A stretch of DNA of 49,016 bases, taken from NCBI GenBank assembly GCA_903839535.1, contig CAIMCT010000217.1, positions 1-49,016 of the forward strand, written 5' to 3'. Below the pieces are notes generated by a model, which did no database searches, was not told where the DNA came from, and saw nothing but the letters and a program-made list of their open reading frames with translations. The first letter of the stretch is position 1; every line of letters starts with the position of its first letter. Positions 1 through 8,790 of the stretch are shown in pieces. Position numbers and translations under genes: made by a program. This stretch comes from an uncultured Desulfobacteraceae bacterium. Lineage in GTDB: Bacteria > Desulfobacterota > Desulfobacteria > Desulfobacterales > Desulfatirhabdiaceae.

Positions 1-1
1 A

Positions 2-1405
2 TATCGATACCAAATTGCTGAAAAAAAAGATCACACCCGTGAGGCATATAGTGAAATTAGATCCATCATAGAAAACCTTAAGTTGAAACCTGCCCTCCAT
101 GTTGAAATACTTCCCATCAACCCGGTCGCCCTTGTTGTGGGCGGGGGGATCGCAGGCATGCATGCCGCTTTCTGTCTTGCCCAAAGAGGGGTAGAGGTTC
201 ATATAGTTGAAAAGACGGACAAACTGGGGGGATATGCCGGAACACGGATCGAACACACAATTGATGGGCTTACGCCTGTATCCATGGCAAAAGACCTGAC
301 CATTAAAATCCTTGAACATAAAAACATCACGCTTCATAAAAATTCTGAAGTGGTCGGCTCGCAAGGATCATTAGGCGCCTTTGAAACAAAGATCAGGGAT
401 TTATCCAAAGAAGAAAACTTTTATTTGCGACATGGCGCCGCCATCATTGCAACCGGTGGGCATGAGGGTGAAACAACTGAATATGAATACGGTAATTCAG
501 ATCAGATTCTTACCCAGGCTGAACTTGAAGACGGACTTGCTACGGGAGAAATTGATGTCAGTGATGCTGAAACGATTGTCATGATCCAGTGTGTGGGTTC
601 CAGGGAAAAACAGGGAAGGGAATACTGCAGCCGTATCTGTTGTGTCGGTGCCATTGCCAATGCATTGACCGTCAAGGAAAAAAATCCGGAAGCCCGGATT
701 TTTATTCTGTACCGGGATGTGATGACATACGGGTTTACCGAACAATATTATACAAAGGCGCGGTTGGCCGGCATTGTTTTTGTGAGCTACAGCCTTGATA
801 ACAAACCCAGGGTTGAACTTGCCGACGGAAACCCGGTAATAAAGTTTATAGAACCAGTCCTGAATTCTGAAATTCAACTTTCACCTGATTATCTCATTCT
901 CTCCACCGGCGTTGATCCTGAAGCTTCCAATCGGGATGTCGGTAATGCTTTTGGCCTCCCTGTAAATAAAGATGGCTTCTTTGTTGAAGCTGACTCAAAA
1001 TGGCGTCCCGTTGAATTCCTGAAGGTGGGCCTATATGTTGCCGGTGTCGCCCATTCCCCCATGACCCTGAAAGATGCAATCCTTCAGGCTGAAGCCGCAG
1101 CGCAAAAAACCTATGCATATTTGTCCGGACGAAAAATCCACACGGCCCATACGATTTCAAGGGTGCATGATGCCATTTGTGTGAGGTGTCAGCGATGCGT
1201 TGATATCTGCCCCTATGGTGCCCGTTCATACGATGAGGTTCTTGACAGAATCATAGTAGATGGGGCCACATGTCAGGCATGCGGAATGTGTGGAGTCGCC
1301 TGTCAGAATAACGCTGCAGAAATCATGGGTTTCAGTGACAAACAGATCATGGCGGTCATTGATGCCAAATTGTCCAAAGCCCCGATGTTTACAACTGCAG
1401 AATAG
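2..1405 (+). CDS. hdrA: HdrA-like FAD/iron-sulfur subunit, 5' partial
   Basis: This is the flavin-containing electron-transfer subunit of a heterodisulfide-reductase-like complex. The reading frame is open from the first bases of the window, so the gene begins outside it; a TTG at 83 is in frame but lies inside the conserved region and is not a convincing start. About 467 residues are visible. The dinucleotide-binding motif GGGIAG lies near bases 140-157. A Cys-rich HdrA signature (CVGSREKQGREYCSRICC) follows near 590-645. Two [4Fe-4S] ferredoxin motifs (CVRCQRCVDICP and CQACGMCGVACQ) lie at the C-terminus. HdrA normally takes electrons from a hydrogenase or dehydrogenase partner and can bifurcate them through its FAD. 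The stop is followed after 12 bases by hdrC and then hdrB, giving a compact hdrACB operon. The family call is firm; the physiological electron acceptor is unknown. Confidence 0.9.
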   Translation, partial: YRYQIAEKKDHTREAYSEIRSIIENLKLKPALHVEILPINPVALVVGGGIAGMHAAFCLAQRGVEVHIVEKTDKLGGYAGTRIEHTIDGLTPVSMAKDLTIKILEHKNITLHKNSEVVGSQGSLGAFETKIRDLSKEENFYLRHGAAIIATGGHEGETTEYEYGNSDQILTQAELEDGLATGEIDVSDAETIVMIQCVGSREKQGREYCSRICCVGAIANALTVKEKNPEARIFILYRDVMTYGFTEQYYTKARLAGIVFVSYSLDNKPRVELADGNPVIKFIEPVLNSEIQLSPDYLILSTGVDPEASNRDVGNAFGLPVNKDGFFVEADSKWRPVEFLKVGLYVAGVAHSPMTLKDAILQAEAAAQKTYAYLSGRKIHTAHTISRVHDAICVRCQRCVDICPYGARSYDEVLDRIIVDGATCQACGMCGVACQNNAAEIMGFSDKQIMAVIDAKLSKAPMFTTAE

Positions 1406-1417
1406 GAGACATGGATT

Positions 1418-1921
1418 ATGGATTTCAGTACATCGGATAAGGATTTGTGGAAACAGATATACAACACCAAGGATCTGTTACATTGTTTTAACTGCAGTAC
1501 CTGTCTATCGGGCTGCCCCGCATCCCATGGCGACCCTCCGCTTCTTGTGAGAAATCTTGCCCGTATGGTGGTCTTTGGATTGGAGGAAGATCTCCTGAAC
1601 GATGATACCCCATGGGCCTGTGTATCCTGTTCCAGGTGCGAAGAAATGTGCCCCATGGATGTAAAGCCATTTGAAATGATCCTTGCCATACGAAAGTGGC
1701 AAACTTCCAATGACGAGACTCGCGTTCCCACAGCCATTGTCGAGATATACAAAAGAGGATACACCCAGGCGGTCGGCGCCAACACGGAGTTGAGAACATC
1801 CCTGGGCCTGCCCGAGCTTCAAACCATAACAAAGATGCCTGAAATGCTGAAACTTTATCAGGAAATGCTTATGAAAACACCTGTGGTCAGCGAAAACGAC
1901 TATATGTTTAATGAGGAATAA
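1418..1921 (+). CDS. hdrC: HdrC-like iron-sulfur subunit
   Basis: This is the small ferredoxin-type subunit of a heterodisulfide-reductase-like complex, which passes electrons between HdrA and HdrB. It has 167 residues and two classical [4Fe-4S] motifs: C23, C26, C29, C33 (CFNCSTCLSGCP) and C68, C71, C74, C78 (CVSCSRCEEMCP). No membrane segment is visible, so it is the soluble HdrC type and not the membrane-bound HdrE/DsrM type. The ATG at 1418 follows a GGAG ribosome site that overlaps the hdrA stop codon. The gene ends five bases before hdrB. Coupling to both neighbours supports one transcription unit. Confidence 0.9.
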   Translation: MDFSTSDKDLWKQIYNTKDLLHCFNCSTCLSGCPASHGDPPLLVRNLARMVVFGLEEDLLNDDTPWACVSCSRCEEMCPMDVKPFEMILAIRKWQTSNDETRVPTAIVEIYKRGYTQAVGANTELRTSLGLPELQTITKMPEMLKLYQEMLMKTPVVSENDYMFNEE

Positions 1922-1926
1922 AAGAA

Positions 1927-2820
1927 ATGGAATTATGTCTTTTCCTAGGTTGTAATACTCCGGCCATAAGACCGGATGTTGAGAGGGCCATCAGGGCGAC
2001 CATGCCGGAACTGGGTGTGGACATAGCCGATGTGGAGGGATATGTCTGCTGCCCGGCTTTTGGTTCATTTCCTTCAACTGATGATGATTCCTATCTTGCA
2101 TCTTCAGGGTGGAATCTTTCCATTGCAGAAGCCAAAGGTCTGGATATCATGGTTCAATGCGGCTCGTGCTATAGTTCCCTGCGGATGGGACGCGATCACC
2201 TTGCCCATGATGAAGTAAAGCTTGCAAGGGTGAATGAACTGATAGAGCTGACCGGCCGAAAGCTTGAATGCAAGACAAGGGTCCGTCATATATCTGAAAT
2301 ACTCTATAACGAAGTTGGAGCCGAAAAGATTTTCAAGACCATAAAAAAAAGTCTTAACGGTCTTCATGGCGTGATACAATATCCCTGCCATACCCTTTTC
2401 CCCAGTGAAATAGTTGGGTTTGAAGAATCGCCGAGAGAGCCCAAAGCTTTGCGACTGCTGACCGAAGCATTAGGAGCAACGGTTGACCACTACAGTCGAG
2501 AACTTCAGTGCTGCGGCGGGGCCGGAGGTTTTTCAAAGAGCTCTCCTGCCGAAGCCACCGAATTCGCAAAATCCAAACTGGATGCCATTATTGAGGAAAC
2601 AAAAGCCGACTTCATTGTTGTGTCCTGCATCACCTGTCTCATGTATCTGGATAATATTCAGAAAAAGCTCAACGAGGCGGAAGGCGCTGGTAAATACAAA
2701 ATACCGGTTTTTGACTACAATCAGTTGTTGGCTCTTTGCATGGGATTTGATCCGAAGCAGGTCGCATCCATTTGTACTGTCCCGCGCACTTCAGTGATAG
2801 ACAAGATTATAGCAGGGTGA
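1927..2820 (+). CDS. hdrB: HdrB-like subunit with two cysteine-rich (CCG) domains
   Basis: This is the catalytic-type subunit of heterodisulfide-reductase-like complexes. It has 297 residues and two CCG domains. The first has C9, C41-C42, C78 and C81, exactly the CX31CCX35CX2C spacing that binds a noncubane [4Fe-4S] cluster in characterised HdrB. The second has C154, C195-C196, C234 and C237, with slightly longer spacing but all five cysteines. Both sites therefore look functional. Sulfate reducers lack the methanogen substrate CoM-S-S-CoB, so the disulfide or other acceptor used here cannot be told from sequence. It is the last gene of the hdrACB unit and is followed by a palindromic repeat. 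Confidence 0.9.
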   Translation: MELCLFLGCNTPAIRPDVERAIRATMPELGVDIADVEGYVCCPAFGSFPSTDDDSYLASSGWNLSIAEAKGLDIMVQCGSCYSSLRMGRDHLAHDEVKLARVNELIELTGRKLECKTRVRHISEILYNEVGAEKIFKTIKKSLNGLHGVIQYPCHTLFPSEIVGFEESPREPKALRLLTEALGATVDHYSRELQCCGGAGGFSKSSPAEATEFAKSKLDAIIEETKADFIVVSCITCLMYLDNIQKKLNEAEGAGKYKIPVFDYNQLLALCMGFDPKQVASICTVPRTSVIDKIIAG

Positions 2821-2858
2821 TTACAAGGCCTGCAAGAATGGTGTGGATGACTCAGTAA

Positions 2859-2876
2859 GGCGACCGGCCGGTCGCC
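2859..2876. repeat. perfect 18-bp palindrome between hdrB and the Usp gene
   Basis: GGCGACCGGCCGGTCGCC is a perfect inverted repeat, flanked by GTAA on the left and CCTAC on the right. A degenerate relative with the same layout lies at 43516-43540. No T-run follows, so a dispersed repeat is more likely than a terminator. Confidence 0.6.
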
Positions 2877-2932
2877 CCTACAAAAAACCATGTACGGATT
2901 TTTTTTACAATCAGATTGCATAGAGGGTAGAT

Positions 2933-3802
2933 ATGTTTAAAAAGATACTATTTACAACATCCATAACAAGCGCCTGTGACCCGGCCGCCAGGGTTGCTTT
3001 TAATATCAACAACCTTTACAAGGCGCATATAACCATTTTCCATGTCATAGAGGGAAAAGACATGGATGGCTCCGAGGCCAGTGGTTATGAAAAATCTATC
3101 CAGGGGATCAAAGAAAAAATAGAAACCTATTATGCAGATCACCTGTCAAAATCCAAAAACCATAACATGGTAACAGTCCCAGGTGATCCATGCAAGGAGA
3201 TTTTGGAGGAAATCCGCAAGAATAAACCCGACCTTCTGGTGATGGGTGTCAGCACCGGGGGCGAGGCTACTCTTGAAAATGCGATTGAAAATGCCGGATC
3301 AACCTTTCAAAAAGTCGTAAAAACATCGGCATGTCCGGTATTGATTGTTAACCGTGCGGCCGCATCTTTCTGGGGCGCAATTTCAAATGTGATTTTCGCC
3401 ACTGACTTTTCAAAAACATCTGATAAGGCCTTTGAGTTTGCATGTAACCTCGCAAAGAACACAGGGTGTGAACTCCATATCTTTCACGCTCAGAATACGA
3501 GTCTTACCCCCAACTCACAGGTTTTTGATCAGAATGCCATCGAAAAGCGCATCCGTGAAAAACTTCGTTTTTCAAGAAAAAAATACGCTTCAAAAATGGA
3601 AGGAATTGAAAATTATTCAATTGAGGTCTGGGAAGGGAACCCCTATATTGAAATTGTAAAATATGCCAGGGAGAAATATGCAGACTTGATTATCATGGCC
3701 CAGGACTCGAAAAACCCCGGCTCGGAAACCGATGAATTAGGGAGTACGATTAAACAGGTGATTCTTCGCGCCGGTTGCCCTGTCCTCTGTATTAATAAGT
3801 AA
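2933..3802 (+). CDS. tandem universal stress protein (two UspA domains)
   Basis: The protein has 289 residues and consists of two UspA-like alpha/beta domains, about residues 1-140 and 145-289. Each ends in the usual hydrophobic strand (CPVLIV and CPVLCI). Glycine-rich stretches before the strands (for example MGVSTGGEA) resemble the ATP-binding loop of the Usp fold, but I cannot confirm that both sites bind ATP. Such proteins are cytosolic stress or persistence factors. The start follows GAGGGTAG. A single-domain response regulator begins 28 bases after the stop on the same strand, so the two are probably cotranscribed. Confidence 0.85.
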   Translation: MFKKILFTTSITSACDPAARVAFNINNLYKAHITIFHVIEGKDMDGSEASGYEKSIQGIKEKIETYYADHLSKSKNHNMVTVPGDPCKEILEEIRKNKPDLLVMGVSTGGEATLENAIENAGSTFQKVVKTSACPVLIVNRAAASFWGAISNVIFATDFSKTSDKAFEFACNLAKNTGCELHIFHAQNTSLTPNSQVFDQNAIEKRIREKLRFSRKKYASKMEGIENYSIEVWEGNPYIEIVKYAREKYADLIIMAQDSKNPGSETDELGSTIKQVILRAGCPVLCINK

Positions 3803-3829
3803 GAGAGTTCTCGATAGATGGAGGAGAAA

Positions 3830-4180
3830 ATGAAAAAAATTCTCATAATTGATGATGATCCCTTGATCCGGAAGTATCTGTCCAATTTACTAAATGATAA
3901 CGGGTATGAGACCGCTACGGCGGAAAATGCAAAGGATGCACTGGACCTTGTCGGTTTGGAGTCTTTTGATTTGATCACCCTGGACCTGGAAATGCCGGGA
4001 GAATGGGGAACACGTTTTTTCAGCAAACTGGCTCAAGACAAGCAGAAGAAAAATATTCCGGTTATTGTCATCAGCGGGATGTCCGGTAATCAATATGCGA
4101 TCCCCAAGGCGGTCGCCAGCCTCACAAAACCCTTTGACCAGAAAGAATTGTTAAAAATCGTGCGCGATGTTTTACAATAA
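3830..4180 (+). CDS. single-domain response regulator (CheY-like)
   Basis: This is a stand-alone receiver domain of 116 residues. The acidic pocket is D8-D10, the phosphoacceptor is D52 (TLDLEMPG), the switch residue is S82 and the conserved lysine is K100 (TKPF). No output domain is present, so it must act by protein interaction or in a phosphorelay. An upstream in-frame ATG at 3818 exists, but GGAGGA sits just before the ATG at 3830, so I chose the latter. Its kinase cannot be assigned from position; the nearest kinase is at 6281. Confidence 0.88.
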   Translation: MKKILIIDDDPLIRKYLSNLLNDNGYETATAENAKDALDLVGLESFDLITLDLEMPGEWGTRFFSKLAQDKQKKNIPVIVISGMSGNQYAIPKAVASLTKPFDQKELLKIVRDVLQ

Positions 4181-4390
4181 TGGTTCAAGGAGGACCCATG
4201 ATCATAAAGATAATAGCAATCTTGTGATCCAGAGCAATGAAATCGGAAAATTATCCTTTAAGCAACTGAATCAGAAATGCACCAATTGTACGGTTGAAAG
4301 AAGATGGACAGTCCCATTTCGGCCAAGAATCCTGGATCGAAAGCTACGGCAAGGGCCAACACCGCGGTTGATGCTCGCAAAGGAGTAGAA

Positions 4391-4951
4391 ATGCAGGTCT
4401 TTCCCGGTGAGGGCATGATACATAAAATGAATGAGATCGTAGCCAAAATCACCGAAGCAGACAACGCACTCAACAGCTACCTTTTCAAATTTCGCAGCCC
4501 ATGGCTGGCAACCACCAGCAGGATCATCACCCGGACGGGATCCTCGCCATTTTTGATCCTGCTTTGTGTAATCATTCTTCTTTTTCAAAGACGAGACTGC
4601 TTGTTGCTCACTTATTTTTTAATAGCCGAAATCGTAGAGTTGATGGTCATCATCCCGCTTCGGTACTTTGTAAAGCGGAAAAGACCACATCCGGCGAATT
4701 TATATCGGTATCTGCCATCGTGGAACAAATATTCGTTTCCTTCCCAGCATGCCTCAAGAATGTTCGCTCTGACCATGATTTTATGGTTCAACTATCCAGA
4801 ATCAATTTATTACATGACTCCCGCCGCCATACTTGTCTGTTTCACCCGCCTTGCTCTGGAGAAACATTATTTGTCCGATATTCTGGTCGGGGCGGCTGTT
4901 GGCTTATTGGCCGGAGTTGTCGCGGTGCAGGGTATGCGCTGCCTGGCATAA
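4391..4951 (+). CDS. PAP2-family membrane phosphatase
   Basis: This is a polytopic inner-membrane protein of 186 residues in the PAP2 lipid phosphatase superfamily, which removes phosphate from lipid phosphates such as phosphatidate, phosphatidylglycerophosphate or undecaprenyl pyrophosphate. The three signature motifs are present: R91-X6-R98-P99, P117-S-Q-H120, and R153-X5-H159-X3-D163. The first motif has Arg where Lys is usual. Hydrophobic segments lie around residues 54-66, 70-90, 123-134, 143-152 and 164-180. In-frame ATG codons exist further upstream (4304), but AAAGGAG directly before 4391 decides this start. The exact substrate is not predictable. Confidence 0.8.
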   Translation: MQVFPGEGMIHKMNEIVAKITEADNALNSYLFKFRSPWLATTSRIITRTGSSPFLILLCVIILLFQRRDCLLLTYFLIAEIVELMVIIPLRYFVKRKRPHPANLYRYLPSWNKYSFPSQHASRMFALTMILWFNYPESIYYMTPAAILVCFTRLALEKHYLSDILVGAAVGLLAGVVAVQGMRCLA

Positions 4952-5098
4952 TACCTTCACGATGCAAATTTAAATTGCAGTATTGCAACCCATTGCAATC
5001 ATAAAGTCGCATTATTGCAACTTTAGCCTGTCGTGCCATCATTGGGCATAATGATATAACTATTTGAAAATATAAGTTATAGTAAATTCTATAAACGA

Positions 5099-5113
5099 TG
5101 GCCTGATTTTTGC
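5099..5113 (+). promoter_or_regulatory. candidate sigma-54 promoter
   Basis: TGGCCTGATTTTTGC has GG (5100-5101) and GC (5112-5113) separated by exactly ten bases, the invariant spacing of RpoN -24/-12 promoters, and shares TGGC and TTGC with the consensus. The ATTGCAA-type repeats 80-130 bases upstream lie where an enhancer-binding protein would bind. The assignment rests on one motif match and is tentative. Confidence 0.45.
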
Positions 5114-5210
5114 TTATAGAATAGTCACAGATAACAAAAGAATTAACATGGATGAACAGGGTAGACAGGATAAAAAAGTTAGGCTTCAGATTTTTGTCTT
5201 TTATCCTGTT

Positions 5211-5275
5211 TATACTGCGAACGAGCATAATCTTCACTTTCATTTTGCTCCCTCCATCAGCGGGGGAGGGTTGAG
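5211..5275 (+). repeat. partial copy of MITE-like element (left half)
   Basis: It starts with TATACTGCGAAC and GCATAATCT and includes the CCCTCC...CAGCGGGGGAGGG core seen in the full copies at 23901-24007 and 24049-24134. The right terminal repeat is missing. Confidence 0.7.
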
Positions 5276-5298
5276 AACAACCAACGACAGGAGTCGCC

Positions 5299-6141
5299 AT
5301 GGGAGGCATGAAAGACTTGACTACGAAAATCCTGCCGAAAATGGCATTGGCTTTTATCACTACTGCGGTGGCGAATCTGCTGTCCAGAGATTCGATAAAA
5401 TCCGCCATTAGGGGGCTTGTGAGAAAATTAGTCAGCGGCAGCGCGGAAAAGCCTTACGAAGATGTTCAAACTGTTGAAGGATATGCTGACAAGGTGATGA
5501 CGGTGTTGTATCAAAACAGAATATTTCCGCAAAGTATCGGTATCGACGGCCCTCCGGGGAGCGGAAAAAGCACCCTGGGCAGAAGCCTTGCCAAACGGAC
5601 TGGACTCGAATGGCGAACGCTGTATTTAAAAGAGATGAATAAACCATACCCCTTTAAAACCGGGTACATCTACGAGAACATACGCTTGTTCAGAACCCAG
5701 AATATCGAAAATTTTGACGTGATCATTTATCTGGACTGCCAAATTGAGGAAGCCAGGTGCCGGGTGATAAAAAGAGATAGGAATGCGGCCCTCACCGACT
5801 ATGTTGATTTCAAAAAGCTGAAAAAAGTCGGTGATGCGGCTTATGACGCGGCTGATGGGGAAGACATCAATATCCCGATGATCCCTGTCAAAATGAAGAT
5901 ACGACCCCGGAACGGCTTCCGGGACATTGAGAATATCAGGATGAAACTGAAGTCAAAAGGGCTGGATGTTGAACAGCTTTCAAAGGAAGAACTGCTATTT
6001 GTCGATTGTTATGGCCAAAAGGCATTCTGGCCGCAGAGCAGCATGTTCCCCTATGTCTGCCTGGGGGCATATAATTATGAACTTCTATCAGCGGCCCAGG
6101 TAGCGCTCAGATTGGCCATGGCAAAGAAGCTGTTAAGCTAA
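5299..6141 (+). CDS. P-loop NTPase, kinase-like, function unknown
   Basis: The protein has 280 residues. A Walker A motif, GPPGSGKST, lies at residues 84-92 after a preceding beta strand (SIGIDGP). A possible Walker B or substrate-binding strand (FDVIIYLD) follows near residue 134. The arrangement recalls uridine kinase or adenylylsulfate-kinase-type small-molecule kinases. The N-terminal 80 residues, with a hydrophobic patch near residues 14-28, are not a domain I recognise. The ATG at 5299 is preceded by AGGAG. The gene stands alone behind a possible sigma-54 promoter. I do not know its substrate. Confidence 0.75.
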   Translation: MGGMKDLTTKILPKMALAFITTAVANLLSRDSIKSAIRGLVRKLVSGSAEKPYEDVQTVEGYADKVMTVLYQNRIFPQSIGIDGPPGSGKSTLGRSLAKRTGLEWRTLYLKEMNKPYPFKTGYIYENIRLFRTQNIENFDVIIYLDCQIEEARCRVIKRDRNAALTDYVDFKKLKKVGDAAYDAADGEDINIPMIPVKMKIRPRNGFRDIENIRMKLKSKGLDVEQLSKEELLFVDCYGQKAFWPQSSMFPYVCLGAYNYELLSAAQVALRLAMAKKLLS

Positions 6142-6280
6142 AAAAATGGCTGAATGCGTCATTGGCCAGGCGGTTTCCATGATTTGGTGTTGTGCTGTTC
6201 GCCTTTTCAGTGGTAGTAATCACCAATTATGCCCAGTATAACTTCAAATTGTATCTTATGAATGCATCAGGAATTCGATC

Positions 6281-7588
6281 ATGACAGAGGTAAATAACGA
6301 AATACGTCTGCAAGCAGAGGAGATAGTTCGGGTAAAAGCGGCTTTGTCACCGGAAAAACTGGATGCGATGTCACCCGAAGAAATGCGGCAGACGATCTAC
6401 GAACTGCGTGTACATCAGGTCGAGCTGGAGATACAGAACGGGGAACTTAGTACGGCGCAGGGGGAACTGAGCGCTGTGCGAGCGCTGGCCGGAGCAAACA
6501 AACTGCTTGCACAACAAATAGAAGAACGCAAGCGGATTGAGGAAGCGCTACAGGTGGAACGTAATAAGTTCAAATCCATTTTGGAGGCTATGCCAGACGG
6601 TGTTTACATTGTCAATCAGCAGTACGATATTGAGTACACGAACCCTGTGGTTGAAAAAGAATTTGGGCCAGTCAAAGGCCGCAAGTGCTACGAGTATTTG
6701 CATGACAGGATGGAAATCTGTCCCTGGTGCAAGAATCAGGAGGTGTTTTCGGGAAAAAGCGTTCAGTGGGAATGGCATTCCTCAAAAAACGACAAGACTT
6801 ATGACCGTATTGATACTCCATTATTCAATACTTGTGGGACCATTTCCAAATTACAGATTTTCTACGACATTACCAAGCGTAAACATGCCGAGAAAGAGCT
6901 TCGGGAATATGAAAAGCAACTTCGAAACCTGTCTTTTCAGCTTTTGACAGCTCAGGAAACAGAGCGGGGACGAATTGCAAGAGAACTGCATGATGAACTT
7001 GGTGGGGCGCTGGCTGTCCTGAAACTCAGAGTCAGTTTTATAGAAAAGAACCTTCAACTGGACCAGACGATGATCAGTGAGGAATGCAAACAGACACTGC
7101 AGTATATTGATCAGATCATTAACAACGTTCATCGTCTTTCCCGCGATTTAAGCCCCTCCATCCTCGAAGATATCGGCTTAACACCCTCTCTGAAATGGCA
7201 GATCGACAACTTTGTTGGACATTATGGCATCAAAGTGGTCACCAATATTGAAAATATTGATCATTTGCTTCCAAAAGATGATCAGATCATGATATATAGA
7301 ACCTTTCAGGAGGCCCTCACCAACATCGGCAAGCACGCACAGGCCAAAAATATTGCAGTTACGGTAAGAACAGGTGACGACAGGGTTTCATTCCTCGTAG
7401 AGGATGACGGCAGGGGATTCGATGTGGAGGGATTGTCCGCTAAAAAGCTATCAGAAAAGGGCATGGGGTTGGCATCCATGAAGGAACGGGCCAAGATGTT
7501 GGGAGGATCGCTTCATCTGTGGAGTGAGAAGGGAAAGGGGACGCAGATCACTTTCTCCATCCCTATAACAAAGGTGGAAAGACTCTGA
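6281..7588 (+). CDS. PAS-domain sensor histidine kinase, NarL-partner type
   Basis: This is a cytosolic sensor kinase of 435 residues without membrane segments. A short helical N-terminus (residues 30-90) is followed by a PAS domain (about 95-200) with C136, C147 and C150 in a Cx10CPWC arrangement. A HisKA_3 dimerisation domain follows with phosphoacceptor H237 (ARELHDELGG), then a HATPase domain with DDGRGFD. HisKA_3 kinases pair with NarL/FixJ regulators, and the next gene, overlapping this stop by one base, is one. The PAS cysteines might make it a redox or metal sensor; that is inference. Confidence 0.88.
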   Translation: MTEVNNEIRLQAEEIVRVKAALSPEKLDAMSPEEMRQTIYELRVHQVELEIQNGELSTAQGELSAVRALAGANKLLAQQIEERKRIEEALQVERNKFKSILEAMPDGVYIVNQQYDIEYTNPVVEKEFGPVKGRKCYEYLHDRMEICPWCKNQEVFSGKSVQWEWHSSKNDKTYDRIDTPLFNTCGTISKLQIFYDITKRKHAEKELREYEKQLRNLSFQLLTAQETERGRIARELHDELGGALAVLKLRVSFIEKNLQLDQTMISEECKQTLQYIDQIINNVHRLSRDLSPSILEDIGLTPSLKWQIDNFVGHYGIKVVTNIENIDHLLPKDDQIMIYRTFQEALTNIGKHAQAKNIAVTVRTGDDRVSFLVEDDGRGFDVEGLSAKKLSEKGMGLASMKERAKMLGGSLHLWSEKGKGTQITFSIPITKVERL

Positions 7589-8229
7589 TGGGAAATTTTC
7601 ATGTCATTTTGGCCGATGATCACACGCTGTTTCGGCAGGGGCTGAAGAGCCTTATCTTTGGTGTCGCCGATCTTGTGGTTGTGGGAGAAGCCGGCGATGG
7701 TCTCGAACTGCTCAATCTCCTGAAGTCAAAAAAAGCGCCTCCGGATATGGTGATTCTCGACATCTCCATGCCGAACCTCAGGGGTATCGAAGCCATCCCC
7801 GAAATCAGGATTATACATCCTAAGGTGAAAATATTGATCGTAACGAATCACCAGGACAAGGAATATTTGTATCAGTCTCTTGCAGCCGGAGCTGATGGAT
7901 ACTTTCTGAAACAGGATGCTGATACGGAACTGTTTGCCGCCATAGAGCTAATTCGAAAAGGGCGCATTTATGTGCCGCCCCGTCTCTCCGAGAAGTTGGA
8001 GGATGCTTGGGAAAACATCCGCAAGGGGCTATGCAGACCCGACTTGACGATCCGGGAAAGAGAAGTCTTGAAATTGATTGCGGAGGGGAAGGCGAACCAA
8101 CAAATTGCCGACGCTCTCTTTGTCAGCGTACACACCGTGGAACGCCACCGCGCCAACATTATGCAAAAATTGAATCTGAAAAAGACCGCTGACCTTGTCA
8201 GATACGCCATCCAGAAGGGCTACATCTGA
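7588..8229 (+). CDS. NarL/FixJ-family response regulator
   Basis: This is a DNA-binding regulator of 213 residues. The receiver domain has acidic residues D10-D11, phosphoacceptor D58 (ILDISMPN) and a conserved lysine in the FLKQD segment. The C-terminal LuxR-type helix-turn-helix spans about residues 150-210 (LTIREREVLKLIAEG, then VSVHTVERHRANI). Its ATG overlaps the TGA of the upstream kinase gene, so the pair is translationally coupled and forms one two-component system. No target operator is identified. Confidence 0.92.
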   Translation: MGNFHVILADDHTLFRQGLKSLIFGVADLVVVGEAGDGLELLNLLKSKKAPPDMVILDISMPNLRGIEAIPEIRIIHPKVKILIVTNHQDKEYLYQSLAAGADGYFLKQDADTELFAAIELIRKGRIYVPPRLSEKLEDAWENIRKGLCRPDLTIREREVLKLIAEGKANQQIADALFVSVHTVERHRANIMQKLNLKKTADLVRYAIQKGYI

Positions 8230-8274
8230 TCGCCTCGCTGCTTTATACGCCCTATGGGCCGCGCCTATTTCATA

Positions 8275-8375
8275 TAGTTACCCCAGAAAACTGGACAGCC
8301 TGCTAAGTTATGAGGTATAAAAGCAAGACAACCCAAAATGGAGGGAAATGATGATAAAATGCAACGCAAAAAGGG
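8275..8375 (+). mobile_element. left-end remnant of an IS3-like insertion sequence
   Basis: The segment contains an end-like sequence (CCCAGAAAACTGGACAG) followed by ATGCAACGCAAAAAG, which encodes MQRKK. This resembles the first residues of IS3-family OrfA proteins. The frame then departs from any transposase and stops at 8434-8436. No transposase body or right end is present. It is recognised by eye only. Confidence 0.4.
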
Positions 8376-8468
8376 CACCTTTCATATTACATCAAAAGTA
8401 GTCGACACTTTTTTTGATGAGCCCAAATGGCTTTGATCATCATTTCAGTCACCGCTATGGATAACGAT

Positions 8469-8572
8469 TCCCCCCTTTGAAAAGGGGGGCCAGGAGGGAT
8501 TTAGCGGTTGTTGGTAGCTTATCCCCATTTTCAAATCCACCTTAATCCCCCTTTTCTAAAGGGGGAAATCAG
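8469..8572. repeat. inverted-repeat element with CCCCCC..GGGGGG hairpins
   Basis: The left arm has CCCCCCTTTGAAAAGGGGGG followed by CCAGGAGGGATTT. The right arm has AAATCCACCTTAATCCCCC followed by CTAAAGGGGGAAA. The two arms are imperfect inverted copies, each itself a hairpin. A second element of the same build lies at 37096-37187. This is a dispersed palindromic element without coding capacity. Confidence 0.7.
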
Positions 8573-8790
8573 TCATAATGATCTGGATGGAACGACGATT
8601 GAGGCCGCCAAAATATATAAAACTGGTGGCCTGGAAATAAAGGATACACTCAGAAAGTGTCAACAAGAAAATGAAGGATGCCGATTTGTGAATCTCAAAG
8701 ATTCACAAGAGCCATTCTTTTTTTGCTGTTTTATCGCCATTTCTGTTATAATTATTCCATCAGCATGTTGACTCCAGGACGGTAAAAGAC

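Larger units (their letters stand above)
4952..5298. other. AT-rich intergenic region with TTGCAA repeats and a partial repeat element
   Basis: No gene is supported here. The stretch 4970-5025 carries several copies of ATTGCAA or close variants. An inverted repeat with arms TTATAG and CTATAA lies at 5077-5094. A sigma-54-like promoter follows at 5099-5113, and a half copy of the MITE-like element lies at 5211-5275. The region ends at the ribosome site of the P-loop gene. Confidence 0.6.

Noticed and set aside
4198-4227. Nine-codon frame after a strong AAGGAGG ribosome site
   Set aside because: The product MIIKIIAIL is too short to support. It could be a leader peptide or the start of a degraded gene, but nothing downstream in any frame confirms this.
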